64,000 nucleotides of DNA, from NCBI GenBank assembly GCA_021464245.1, contig JADCRB010000065.1, positions 1,310,689-1,374,688 of the forward strand, read 5' to 3'. The DNA is from Carallia brachiata. Its lineage: Eukaryota > Streptophyta > Magnoliopsida > Malpighiales > Rhizophoraceae. This document shows, in pieces, positions 12,943 through 25,077 of this stretch. Position numbers and translations under genes: made by a program. Each line of letters begins with the position of its first letter. Position 1 is the first letter of the stretch. The notes under the pieces are model-generated. The model was not told the origin of the DNA and made no database searches. It was given only the letters and a program-made list of their open reading frames with translations.

Positions 12943-15479
12943 CTTCAGTTACGATGTGGTCCATGGGATTAAGTAGCTCCAGTTTCATTTGATGCTTTGG
13001 TCTTTGAACTGTATATGTCTATTGCGGATTTTTCCATAAGCAGGCCTCTAGTTTTTTCATATTGAGCCTGCCATATTGGTTAATTTATGAATTAGGATTT
13101 GCATTCTTATGAAGAATGTAAACATTCCAAGGTTTGTGTAATGCTCATTCCTCGTTACAAGGGGCATTTTGTTCTGTTCTTTCCTATGGATTTATGCTCT
13201 CTGCTGTCTTCAATTGTTCTGCTACGAAGAAGTGAAGAAAAAGTGTGGTAACGAGTCTGACTAGGTTGGTGTTCTTCGAAACATGACCGGCCTTGAGTCT
13301 GTAAATTTAATTTTCCAAGAGTCTGTAAATGTCATTTTCCAAGAGACCAAATCATGTGTTTCAGATTAAAAAGACAGTGTACTAACCAATTTGACAGGCG
13401 CGGGGCAGACAATCAGCTACAATGTGTGGAAACCCTTTTTTTTTTTTTTTTTTTTGAGAATACAATATTTAAAACAAAACCTATTGTTTTATTTTATTTT
13501 TTTTTGAAAATGTACTGAATTGTTGAAAAATATATTATATTTTTTAAAATGTATTAAAAATATGGACAACATGGGAACCCTTTTGGATGAGGTTTATTTT
13601 ATATTTATTTTTTTTGGTCCTTGATGAGGAGGCTTATAAATAGAAAGATGGAATCACTGTGATCAGTGGAGCCAGAAAAAGGCCTCTTTTCATTTACTTT
13701 CTTTTCGTTCCACCATTGGGCCATTGTCATCCACATTTTCGTTCGAGCTAAACTTAAGTTCGTGTACTTCAACAGTTGAGTGCAATAGTGAACTGATGAG
13801 ATAAACTCAAACCAGTTAAAAAAAAAAAAAAAGATAAGCTCAACTGTTGACAACTTCGTAATTATTCCATCCACAGTAGGAAGATACCGTTAAACGAAAT
13901 AAGTGTTTAAAAAGAGTTAAAAAAATAAAAAAGTACCTGACAATAAATAATAAAATGAATTTATATAATATAAATTATGAATAAATTATATTTAAAAAAT
14001 AATAAAAATAATAAATGCAGTAGGCACAATAGATAATACAAGTGGGTCCAATGTGCAACTTAGCAGCAAGATTGAATCTTCATCCACAACAACACAATAA
14101 CGTGGCATCGACGTGGAATACTCCTATCCTTACACAGCAAGCGGTCCCGCAGAAGAAGGGAATTGGACAGGCAAATAATTAAAGATTCATCGCCAGTTAC
14201 AAAATAATTGCGCATGAAAATATTAACTGTTTAAATAATTAGTAATAAAATAGAAACAAATTCTGTAGAATAAAATATAACGAAATATGATAGCGAAGAG
14301 TTGACAAAAAAAAAGACAGACCATAACACAGGCGAAATAACGAAAGCAGAAGATGGTGCTAGCGATCTGTGCTTGTGCCAAACAAATCAAACTTTTTATT
14401 TTCTAATTACAGAAAAGATTCGAATTCACACTGCCAAAGTTTGTAAGGATGATAAAAAAGAGAATACACATCGAAAAAAATTGTTGAAATGCCTCACGAT
14501 ACGAAACAAAAGAGTGCAAACTTTAGCTCTACAGTAAAATTACTCTGTTGTAAAGTAGAAGTCAAATTATCTGAACATTTTCAAATGCTTTTGTTAAGGG
14601 AAATGGGAGGGAAAGAGAAAATTTCTAATATAAAATTCATATTATTTAAGAAATAGTATAAAAAACTCAACTGGGGTAAATCTGATCGGTAGTTGAACCC
14701 ACATACAAGTGGACAATCTCTTTCGGGCCAGGCTATCACAAAGGCACCACCATTCAAATTTCCGTCCTTGTCAACAATAATCATATTAGGTTTCAGTTCA
14801 AGAACAGGAAATTCAATACAATGTAAGAGTCACGAGAGAAGGCAACAGAGTTGGAATGTCATTGCAACCGGAAAAAGAGTTCAGAGTGCATGGCACGAAA
14901 AGATTGACCCATAAAAACAAGAATTATTATCAAAAAATTGCCATCATTTTTATATTTTTTTATAAATTTAGTATCACTTTTAAAAATTAACAAATTTAGC
15001 ACAATTTAATTACTTTCTTACAAATCTAACACAATTTTAACAATTAATAAATCTAACATATGTTAATTATTTTATAACAAATTTAATACACTGTCAGTGA
15101 AAAATAATCAATTAAAAGTAATGGATCTCTTAGCATACACATATGACATATTTATGTCTAAATATAGTACAGTTTAAAACTCTCAAATGTTATATATACA
15201 TATTAAAAATTCGATTATTTTTAACTGAAAGCGTACTAAATTTATTAAAAAATAATTGAACGTCAAAATTCAGCACAGTTTAAAACACCCAAATGACATA
15301 AGTGCATGTTTGCATATTAGAGATTCAATTATTTTTAATTGACAACATGTTAGATTTATTAAAAAATAATTAAACTATGTTAAATTTGTCAATTATTAAA
15401 GATTGTGCTAGATTTGTAAAAAAAATAATTAAATTGTATTTTTAAAGGTGTTTAGATTTATAAAAAAACGAAAAATAAT
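12943..15479. other. 3' UTR of thioredoxin gene, then AT-rich spacer
   Basis: About 12943-13200 is 3' UTR-like. Beyond that the sequence is AT-rich with long homopolymers (13436-13455, 13818-13832). Open frames at 13605-13874, 14301-14537 and 14581-14914 are AT-rich or on opposite strands and have no recognisable product. 14940-15480 is a strongly A/T-biased stretch with repeated AATTGTGTTAGATTT-type words, probably decayed repeat DNA. Confidence 0.55.
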
Positions 15480-15819
15480 ATTATTTTTTGATAATAACCC
15501 TAAAAACAACTACAAGTTCCTGCGGTGTTCCATGTCTGATTGTCACATACGTTTGACTCCGGTAATAACATCATTTTAAGAACAGTGGTGAAATTAGCGC
15601 AGTTAAGACATGACCCAAATTGCAAAAGCTGAAAAAAACCAACAGAATAACATACTAAAAATAGCTGCCGCGAATGAGAGAAGAGAAGGCTAAACCAATA
15701 AAATCTTAAACCAAACCTGACTTGAGCAGCATAAAAAGAAGATACTAGAGAGGGCACACACCTAAAAAATTAAGCAATTTTCCGTCACTTAAATCACAAA
15801 CACAAGCAGTGTAACAAAG

Positions 15820-15902
15820 GTTTACCTCAGAGGTAGTGACAATTAAATATCATCACATTTGTATCTGATAATACGTGCAATTGAATTGCATCACTGGTAA
15901 AC
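15820..15902 (-). ncRNA. box C/D snoRNA with 18S rRNA guide
   Basis: Read on the minus strand, a perfect 7-bp terminal stem (GTTTACC with GGTAAAC) encloses a C box GTGATGC, a D' box CAGA, a C' box TGATGAT and a D box CTGA. The stretch just upstream of the D box is complementary to GAGGTAGTGACAAT, a highly conserved segment of plant 18S rRNA as I recall it. The plus strand here reads those 14 bases (15830-15843). By the D+5 rule the predicted 2'-O-methylated residue is the A in GAGGTAG. The C box has C instead of A at its last position, a mild deviation. No target is recognised for the D' guide. I do not assign a snoRNA name. Confidence 0.82.
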
Positions 15903-17185
15903 CGACTATCAAATCAGTAACCAAAATGTACAAAAAGCAAGGAAGGGGCAGCATTCCAATTAAGGAAAGGTTGAATTCACAGGATAGGGAAGTGAACTGG
16001 CTTACATAAAAAGGAAGAAATCCTCTGTAATTTGAGGATTGATGAAATAACAGACATATGACCAAAAAGACAAACACTAATTGAAAATCAGCGACCAAAA
16101 ACTTCCAAATAAAAGAGTCCATACAGAAAGCCCGAATAATAGGAATTAGAATGAAGTGCCTTTAGAGATAGGTCCAACTATGATCACTTTTAGCAAGCAG
16201 CACATCAACAAAAGTACCCAACCCACATCAACATAAGACTATTTTATAGACAAAAATGAAGCATCTGAAAAGATATTTACATATTGGATGTGCCTCAGAT
16301 CTAGTTATTTTCATAGCAGTTTTGCTCGGAGTATATTTAATACCATCACAGGCACAGAAAAAAGTTTTGAATCTAACACAAATCAGCTTCAAAACTCAAG
16401 CAAGAACATAAAAAAGAAAACGGTAAATTTCACAAACCACCCAATGCTGGCCAAAGAAGAGCATGAAACCAACGGGAAGCAAACTAGCTCGGCCAACGAA
16501 TTTTGAGTTCAAGAGATGAACTATTTTAAGAGGCAGTGCTGATTAGATATGAATTTGAAACGACAAACCAAAGTAATTCGACCATTCATCAGTAACATAA
16601 AACGTCCCAGCCATACTATCAATTACAACATAGATACTAGCACAACAATTGATCAGAGAACTCTTGGACAAACTAAGGTACGTCCCAGCAATGGAAAGCA
16701 CAATGTTTAAATGTACCATAATTTCTGTATTCTTGCAGAGAATTTAAAAAAATTGAAATGTAGATGCACAAGAGAGATCTCAACAAGGCATGGAAACAAA
16801 CCAATGAGACATCTCAGTCTATGTTCTAATCACACACTGGCATTCAACATAATAGGCACTTAGAAAAACAGGACTGAGACACAAAATTCCAGGACCCAAT
16901 TCGCAAATCAGGCAAACAAGAGATAAATTCAATAGACATTGCTCTTTACTCACTAGCAGTGTACCAATTAACACCCAATAGAAATCAAACCTCAATCTTT
17001 TATTTTTCTAAAAATAAAAGATCAAGTGTATAGAAATTCAAAGAGAATAAACCAAATAAAGAAAAACAAAGGGGCAATTGACAATAAAGGGCACATTGCA
17101 AAAAAAAAAAGACCCACCATAGAATTCTTCAAAGAGAAAGGTAAAGATCAAAAAAAAAAAAAAAACACATTAAAAAACATATATA

Positions 17186-17274
17186 ATGCATCAGAGAGAT
17201 TCCCATTTGAGACGAAGTCATCATCCTCCAGAAGGAGTAGCTGATGTCCCTGTCTGTTTTATCATCACTTGCAT
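17186..17274 (-). ncRNA. box C/D snoRNA with two adjacent 25S rRNA guides
   Basis: On the minus strand a 5-bp terminal stem (ATGCA with TGCAT) encloses a C box TGATGA, an internal C' box GATGATGA and a D box CTGA. Two stretches match one small region of plant 25S rRNA as I recall it (GAGATTCCCACTGTCCCTGTCT). GAGATTCCCA is matched at 17196-17205, next to the D box. TGTCCCTGTCT is matched at 17245-17255, before a degenerate D' (TCAG-like). The D+5 rule points to the A in GAGATTCCC for the first guide. Two neighbouring complementarities in one snoRNA are typical of a genuine guide. The name is not assigned. Confidence 0.8.
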
Positions 17275-17485
17275 CACATACAAATACGTTTACTCCAAAA
17301 TTTTCATTTTTTTTTTTTGGGGAAAAAAAACATTGCTCTTCCAAAGAAAAGACAACTACAAGCAACGAATCCAAGAACAAATCCTTACAAGAAAAACGGA
17401 TGAAGAGATAAAGGCAGAAGGGTTTAGGGTTTTGGCTTGCCAAAAAGCGGCCAGCGTCCTCGCCTTGGGCTGACATCTTGGTTAT

Positions 17486-17551
17486 GGGTTTATATACCGA
17501 GGCCAGAGCGGGTAAGAATGAAACTTTGAAAGAAGGCGGCCATTAGGGTTT
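17486..17551 (-). promoter_or_regulatory. TATA box and telo-box of the snoRNA host
   Basis: The minus strand reads GGTATATAAACCC at 17498-17486 (TATA box) and, about 50 bases upstream, AAACCCTAA at 17551-17543 (telo-box). A second AACCCTAAACCC lies inside the transcribed side at about 17426. The pairing of telo-box and TATA box is a known arrangement in promoters of plant translation-machinery and snoRNA genes. Confidence 0.6.
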
Positions 17552-17639
17552 TAACTGTGAGCTGCGTTACATGGCCGAATTTTTGGTCTCCGAATTGTGC
17601 CGACTTTCTTTATTATTTTTTTCTTTTTTTTTATAAAAA

Positions 17640-18130
17640 TTAAATTTAACAATACTTAGTATTATTTTAAATATACTTAATTACACCATAAATCTTATTG
17701 TAACCGGTAAATTTCGAATTTAAAACAATTAGACTCGAAAATACAAAAAATAAATTACAATAAAAAAATTAAAAATAAAAGAAAATTTACGTGGGGTCGA
17801 TCTCTGTAATCCTCCGATTAGTGTTCCTTTTTTGACTACGTCAAGGGCTGCACGAGTTTGATCTTGATAGAAATAATTTTCACAACTTTATCTTGATTTG
17901 GGTAGACTGAAACTGTATTTAATTTGGACGTTTAGACTATGGTTAAGAACTGCAAGGACTTGATCTGAGCCGATCTGTTTTAATTTCACCGAGAGTCGAA
18001 AGGACTTATTCTCGGATGAACTGCCTGAATTTTGCTGAGGGCCGTATGAGATTTGAACCCAGCTGAATTTATAGTAATTTGATATTTTTAGATCTATATT
18101 CTTATAAATTCAGATTTATATCGATCCGAG
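17640..18130. repeat. decayed member of a GAGAGTCG/GAGGGCCGTA repeat family
   Basis: The stretch shares ordered words with two others in the window (46560-47110 and 48300-48700). The shared order is a GAATTTAAAACAATTAGACTC-like start, then GGTCGATCTCTGTAATCCTCCGATTA, a TTTTGACTACGTCAAGG block, TTTCACCGAGAGTCG, and GCTGAGGGCCGTATGAG...TTGAACCC. It is non-coding, and no terminal repeats or target duplications could be fixed. It is probably a fragment of a non-autonomous transposon or LTR. Confidence 0.5.
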
Positions 18131-21100
18131 AATATAAATTTAAAAATAATTTTAGAAATGGAAACAGCAACTTTTTTGGGGTTTACTCTTGAAATATCTC
18201 TAAAAAAGGAGTTAGGAGAGTATACTGTGGAATAAAAGCACGTAGGAAAATAAAAATTTTGTTAGGAGATTTTAAAATTTTTTTTTCTCTCAAATTCTCT
18301 GAATTTTTCTGTTTACAGATTAGCTGAATATGTTTTGAACTGAGGGGTAGGGGCGATTTCTTTCCCATGTGAAAACATTGTGGAAAAGTAAAATTGACAA
18401 GCGAACAAAAGATTTTGACTTTTGCTTTTTTTTTGATTTTTTTTATTATTATTTTTTAATATGTTTACACTTATATTTAAAAAAAAAAAAAACGGCTAAA
18501 CCATTTGGGTGGCCGTCGGCTCCCAAATTCGGCCCGTTTATATTTTTCTTTTCCCTTTTAAGTAAAAAAAAAAAAAAACCTTCTTGCCGTTTGATCTTGC
18601 CACGCCAGAAAGAAATTTTGACGTTTTCCTCATATGGGTCAATCAAAGATGGATCTGTTTATTGAGTTTACCATGAGCCCAACTAGCCTTATTTCGGTTT
18701 TAGGAGCCCAATCTGAATATTTTATTTTTTTTAACGCTTGATGTATACATTCTTTTGAATATATATACTTGGGTATTTATTAATTTTATTTTTTTATAAT
18801 AAAATTAACTTATAATTAAATATTATTTAAATATTATTTTTAATTTTTTTATTCAAATGGACTTCATTTATTTTGTAGTGTAAGATTATAAATAATTTAC
18901 ACTCACTTAAAAAAAAGAGTCAAAATAAAAATTCTCATATACTTATGGGCAAAGTTAGAGTTATTATCGACATTCTCATTCATTTTTTCTTATAAAAAAA
19001 ACCATTCCTCAAAGTGCTGTTAGACTCTTATGAGCCTTCATCACACTCGATATTGATATTAATAACCTTGCTATTTTGATGCATATATGCTTCCATGTAA
19101 TTGTATGCGAACTCAAAACATGCTTTTCTACTTATGTTTTCCTTTCCTTAGACTTATAATGACCACCTTTTTATAAATAAATTGACATTGAATCAAACAC
19201 TACATATAAGTTTATTCAAAACAAAAACAGCTTCTGCATGTATAATGTATTAGATTATCCGGGTACAAAGGTCCTTGATGACTTTTGTCCTTAATTTTCT
19301 TAGTTAGTTACGCATCGGTATTATATATGTAGTGAGAGTCAATGACATCTTGAGAAATTTTATGTGCGCCGTATTAGAACAAATGCCCTGCCGCGTGTCT
19401 TTATTAATTGAGATTGGTAATTTGTTTCACCCTAGTACTCTACTTATTTGGCCAAGTCCAAGATGAATCAAACTTTTTTTTTTATTATTAAAAGATCTAT
19501 TAAATTGTAAATTATATAATAAAATAGTTCTACTTATTTTCATAAACAACACATTATTTTTTTTTATGGTTAAAACTAAAAACCTTCAAAATAAAAATTA
19601 TAAGTATTAATTATTAGCGTGTTTTTTAAGAGATATATGTATTAAAATTTGGATGTGCAACAATGTACTAAAATCTATTTATATCATAAATTTCAATTTT
19701 TAGAGAGTAATATACCGATATATTCCAAAATTTGCCCTATTTAACATAAGTAAACATACAGATTCCGTTTTGAGAGGTTTTTCTTTTACGGAAAAACTTC
19801 CTTATCGCATTCCTTTCATCCTACGCCATAGGGCATAGCTTCTTGTTTAGAGTTGTGACATTAGAAAAACTTCCAGGTTACCAACAGCCGTCGATATTGC
19901 CAAATCTTCCGGAAGAATACGTTTAAAACTTCTTCAACCATTTACACAGAATTTTATCAACTTAATTTGTAGCATCTTCATTTTTATTTTGGTGAATAAG
20001 GTGGGCAAAGCTTAGAATTGACTAATTAAATCCCTAGGAAACGTTAATCTAACAATATCCTAATTAAGAAGATCATGTAACTCTGTTTGAAACTGTGTCA
20101 GCCCCAGACTCAACATCCAATTCTAGTTCCATCCCTGCTTATTACCAGTGTATTTATGAGCCTTAAATATCACTCCCCTCTGCCACCCCTTCTATCCTCA
20201 GCATATCGAGCATTTATTTTGTCGATTCTCTAAAAACAGTAAGGGATGCTTGCTGGCACAGTTTGACAGAACATATTAATGATAATATAAAGGACAAAAC
20301 CAAATCATAATTGAAGATTTTTAATCCATTGCCCACTTGAAACAAACGAGATTTCAGGAAACGAGAAGAAAAGGATCTTTCGATTGCGAAACAACAGAAG
20401 TGCAATATCCATTTAGCCATAGGCCACGCTACGGGTTGCTTTCATTTCATTAGCAAAATGGTGGCACATGGATCCGTTTCCATTTAAAATTGAGGTCCTA
20501 GATACCGCGCATGCATTGTTTTTCAATGATCCAATGAAGGCTTAAACTAATTCTACAAGCCATAGATCTCTTATTCCAATTAATTAGTCAACTATGCGAC
20601 TAAAATGTCAAATACAGGGCCAAGTGGTCATTCAATTATTGGTCAAGCTGGTTGGTATACAGAGCCAACAACTTGGAGGAAAAGCTATCTTAAATATGAT
20701 ATATTCTGCCACAATATACCCATATAATAATTAGCTTAATACAATAAAAAGATGACATTGTTTTTTGTTGTCATTTGGTGATATTTTACAGTCACGTAGT
20801 ATACGCCCATTGCCTTTCTGTGATTCTGGGAATTAATTTAATAGAGCTGACAAGAAAGGAGAAAAGCTATGGTAAAAGGCAGCAGAAGAAGAATGCTGAA
20901 AAAGCAACTAAAGAAAAGATTACAGAATTCAAGCCGAAGGTATACCAGAAGATAAGCTGTGGATAGAAAAACCACTTCAAAAAGGATATTATGCTTCAGA
21001 TTTACTTGTCAATTTCCACATGCAATGCAACTTTCCAAGTCGGGTTTTTTTCAGCTTTTTTGACGGACCAATTGCCAATAAATGCGATGAAATTAATGCG

Positions 21101-23684
21101 ATTTAGCTTTTCTTGGTCGTTGGAGCATCGGATTACCAAGGCATCATAGATCAGCCCCACATCACCCATGTGCTCATTCTGTGAAAGCTAGCAAAGCAGA
21201 TAAACATTTTAATGCAAGAAATGCTTTCCAATTTCAATACCACAGAAAAAAAAATGGGTCAAATCTTTGCTTATATTAAAAAAATATATTATATTTTAAT
21301 TTGGTATATATTTAGCATATTATATATAATAATAATAATTAATAAAAAAAGCAAGAGACAACTTGGCAAACTGACCAGTGATTGGGCTTGATAATTTAAA
21401 GAATAGAGAACTATTGCTTGTGAGAGAGATACAAGTGAGAATCATAATTTTTCAGAAATTATGATTGGTTGTTTAAAAAAATGAAAAAAATAAAAAAAAA
21501 TTGTGATTGGTAGCTTTATCCTTGTACTCATAGAGTTGCTTCATGTTAAGCTCTATATATATATATATTCAGAGAATAAATCTTCATCTTAAGAATTTTC
21601 GACCTTAACATTTTATATTGTTAGCTAGAATAGACAGGCTAGATATACACTGTACACGATACTAAAAGTATCACAAATATGGACGCAAAGCTAGAAAAAT
21701 TAATAATAATACTTCTCTTAGAAAGCACATCACTCTCTAGTAAATTTCTAGATTTTTTTCAAAGCTGAGATCTAGTAGTCATCTTGGAACCATCCTCCTA
21801 TTTTGAAAGAGAAAATATTTGTGTAATGATTTTTAGTATTTTAATTAATATTATAGATGAAATAATATTAATTTTTGGTGCTCTAGCTTTTAAATTCTGT
21901 TAAAAAACTATCAGTCTTATTATATAAATTATCAAATTTATTATATTTAAAATACCAATTGAAATACTGAAATTAGAATATATTTTGGTGCTCGTTTTGA
22001 AAAACGTTCTCAATGCCAAGTACTTTGTCTTCAATCCTAATTTAACTCATACTTTTTAGTAAATATAATTTATTCATAATATTATATCACATAATAAGTG
22101 AGGTTCACTTAAAATAAAATAATAAAAAATAAATTATGTAATATTAAATTATAAATAAATTTTACTTATTAAAAAAAATAAAATTAACAAACACCATACT
22201 TCATACTTAAATAATTCGTTCAAGGCATCTACTGTCCGTATTCTGCGAGCCATTCACCGCAATCAATGCATCTTTCCTTCCTCTATTCTTCATTTTCAAA
22301 TATTTACACATAGTTCGCCAGATGATAACGTAACCAACAAATAAAATTTTAACGGACCATTTTTTTTTTTTTTTTGCGAAAAAAAATTTTAACGGACTTT
22401 GAAACATCCAAGTTTGAAGATTCCCTTTAATAATATGCTCCTGACTTTCATACTAGTCCACATCTTGAGGGCAGATAATTGGTCTTTCGGCTTTGAAACG
22501 CTACCACAATTTCTAACAGCATTCATCACTTTTAGAATTTAATACATTATTTATATTACGAGTATTGTCCAAAAGCTTTTTGTATTTGAAATAATTTTTT
22601 AATATGATATTAGAGAATTCTACATATATAATAAGTCTATCATTTATTCACAGCACAAAAAATTTATGTGTAAAAGAATATATTAAAATTTAATATATGA
22701 ATCATATCAAATATTTCATGTAATAATTTAAATTTTTAAGTGAATGATAACTGAAAATTAATTTTTCACTTCTTTTGGACGAGACATACGCTCCGCCTCA
22801 ATACGGCTCGCGATGTTCTTTTATTCTCGACCATGCAATTTTTGTCCTCCCATTTTCTCCAGCCGCCACCCTGTTGAAGTCCTCGGGAAATTAATTTGTC
22901 AAATTTAGTGATTTCAATTCAATACCTGATAATTCGTTCGCATGCAATCATGTAGCCTTTCGGTTCCTTCAGTCAAAACTCTATGTTTTGCTAGCAGATC
23001 TACTATCAAACAAGTGATTGGCGGCCTCGTTTATTATACAATTATTCTAATGATAATGTCACATAGACCCTTTTTTTTTTTCTTTTTTTAATTATGATTC
23101 AAACTCAAGTCCTACTAATTAAAAATATTTATCTCTAAATACCTCAGTTATTATTGAAATCTTAGACTTACGCCTTCTAAAGCAAGATTAAATGCATTCT
23201 TAGAAAAAGTGTCAGCATCACACTACTAAATCCATTAATTATACATTTGTAATGATTAGATACATAATTATAACAAACAAACATAAATAATGTCACCTAG
23301 CGTATATGTAACGAAGCCCTTGTCCCAGAATTTACACCTCGTTTCTCAGTGACTTAACAGGGTATCGGTAAATGATTATGGTAACTACCGCAGCAAATGA
23401 CCACTGCAGTCCCACCTATGTCATTGCCAATCCAGTTTTGTTCTGCAAAATTGTGCCGAATACTTTGAATCTAGAAGCAATTTTCTTTTTTTCTTCCTTT
23501 CCAGTGTCAGTTCAAGAGGAAACAGAGGAAAAAAGTAGAATCAAAACCACGTGGTTTCAAGAAAAGTTGGCTTGTTTGCACAGGAAGAAAAAAAAAAACC
23601 GCTTGCACCTGGCGGTTTAACGTCTCCACAGCTCAATTTAGTGTCAGATCGTTGGTGTGACGTTGCGCTGTCTGCTCTCTTTAA
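18131..23684. other. long AT-rich spacer
   Basis: No gene is supported. 18480-18670 has two poly-A tracts around a GC-richer patch (GGTGGCCGTCGG). 20100-20460 and 21060-21200 have more even base composition but no usable frame or family match. 23060-23190 contains poly-T followed by ATTCAAACTC on the plus strand, which could be a reverse-orientation fragment of a tRNA-derived SINE. 23340-23690 is the upstream region of the expansin gene. Confidence 0.55.
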
Positions 23685-23690
23685 GCATCT

Positions 23691-23700
23691 CTATATATTC
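23691..23700 (+). promoter_or_regulatory. TATA box of the expansin gene
   Basis: CTATATATTC lies about 220 bases before the start codon. A 5' UTR intron is likely between a donor at about 23766 (ACTAG|GTTTGT) and an acceptor at 23907 (CTGCAG|GGG), so the spliced leader would be of ordinary length (about 50-60 bases). Confidence 0.6.
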
Positions 23701-23912
23701 ACCACCTCGCCCCTCTTAAACCCACATTCACAACCAAAGCTTTTCTCTCTCTGTTCACTTACTAGGTTTGTCTGTTTATCAGCAATTTCCTATGCATGTT
23801 AACAATGTTCCATTCTTGTGTTTTGTTAGACAAATTGTTGGAGTCACAAAACATAGTAATAGTCATAATGATGCTAACTGCTTAAACTGTAATATGTAAT
23901 CTGCAGGGGAAA

Positions 23913-25077
23913 ATGCCAGTTCTTGAGCTTCTCTTGGTGGGTTTTCTTTCTTTTGTCTCATCCATTGCTGGGTATGACGGGGGTTGGATCAATGCTCATG
24001 CCACCTTCTATGGAGGTGGAGATGCCTCTGGCACAATGGGTAAGTACTTATCAAGGACTTAAACATTGTTGGAGGTTTTTTTTTTTTTTTTGGGTTTTGG
24101 TCCATAAAAATTTAAGGGCAGAAGGGATGTCTCCAGCCCATAGTTAGAGAGTGCCTATAAACCACCAGGAGTTTACAGTATATGCGTTATGTGTGTTATG
24201 TGACCAATTTTTGCAGGTGGGGCTTGTGGGTATGGGAACCTGTACAGCCAAGGATATGGAACAAACACTGCAGCTCTCAGCACGGCACTGTTCAACAATG
24301 GCTTGAGCTGTGGGGCTTGTTTCGAGATAAGATGTGCAAATGACCCAAAGTGGTGCCTGCCTGGCTCTATCGTTGTGACGGCCACCAATTTCTGCCCGCC
24401 AAATTACGCCCTACCAAACAATGCTGGAGGCTGGTGCAATCCTCCCCTGGAACACTTTGACCTCTCTCAACCTGTCTTTCAGCAAATTGCTCAATACAGA
24501 GCAGGGATTATTCCTGTGGCTTATAGAAGGTAATAATGTTGTCTATTAGTAGGATCTAAGTAAACAGTAGACTCGTGTGCTTATCACCGCATCTCAATGA
24601 AAAAGCTGTCTTTGCCACTTAAATATTGTTTCTTATTTCTTTTCCTTCTTCCCTTCAACTCGGCAGAAAAGACCTCTTAAATTGACATTAATTAGCTCTC
24701 CATAATCTGTACTATGGTGTTCAATTTTGACTTAATCTTTTTGTTTTTTGCGTATTAATTTGTCAAACAGGGTACCCTGCCAAAAGAAAGGAGGCATCAG
24801 ATTCACAATTAATGGCCACTCCTACTTCAACCTTGTCCTAATCACCAACGTTGGAGGTGCTGGTGATGTTCATGATGTTTCAATCAAAGGGTCGAGAACT
24901 GCTTGGCAATCCATGTCAAGGAACTGGGGCCAAAACTGGCAAAGCAACTCTTACCTTGATGGACAAAGCTTGTCCTTTAAGGTAACCACTAGTGACGGGC
25001 GCACCGTGGTCTCCTACAATGCTGTTCCTGCTGACTGGTCCTTTGGCCAGACCTTCTCTGGCCAACAATTCACCTAA
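23913..25077 (+). CDS. EXPA: alpha-expansin
   Basis: Three exons, 23913-24039, 24217-24529 and 24771-25077, give 248 aa, the usual alpha-expansin length. Residues 1-20 are a signal peptide. The GH45-like domain 1 follows, with the [26 protein letters not shown] signature region, its cysteine series and the HFD motif at 122-124 (EHFDLSQP). The C-terminal binding domain has the surface aromatic residues ([13 protein letters not shown]) and ends in FSGQQFT. Alpha-expansins loosen cell walls at acidic pH without hydrolysis. The wording is closest to the EXPA2/EXPA8 subgroup as I recall it, so no number is given. The two coding-intron positions match those common in plant EXPA genes. All motifs are intact and the gene looks functional. 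Confidence 0.95.

Larger units (their letters stand above)
15480..17460 (-). ncRNA. candidate non-coding snoRNA host transcript
   Basis: Two box C/D snoRNAs sit on the minus strand 1.3 kb apart, behind a shared promoter-like region at 17486-17551. The TATA box at about 17491 predicts a start near 17455-17465. That lies inside the only long minus-strand frame near the promoter (129-codon-scale, 17129-17476), so this frame would lack its start codon and the host is probably non-coding. A good donor (TTCTT|GTAAGG, minus strand near 17378) could end a short first exon and place the first snoRNA in intron 1. The 3' end and other exons are not defined. Telo-boxes and TATA boxes are common in plant ribosomal-protein and snoRNA genes. 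The boundaries are estimates. Confidence 0.5.

Noticed and set aside
15500..16122. Minus-strand frames of 85 and 89 codons
   Set aside because: They overlap the snoRNA, are Phe/Leu-rich from AT-rich DNA and resemble nothing known.
17129..17476. 115-codon minus-strand frame starting MSAQGEDAGRF
   Set aside because: It overlaps the snoRNA and a poly-T run, and the TATA box places the transcription start after its ATG.
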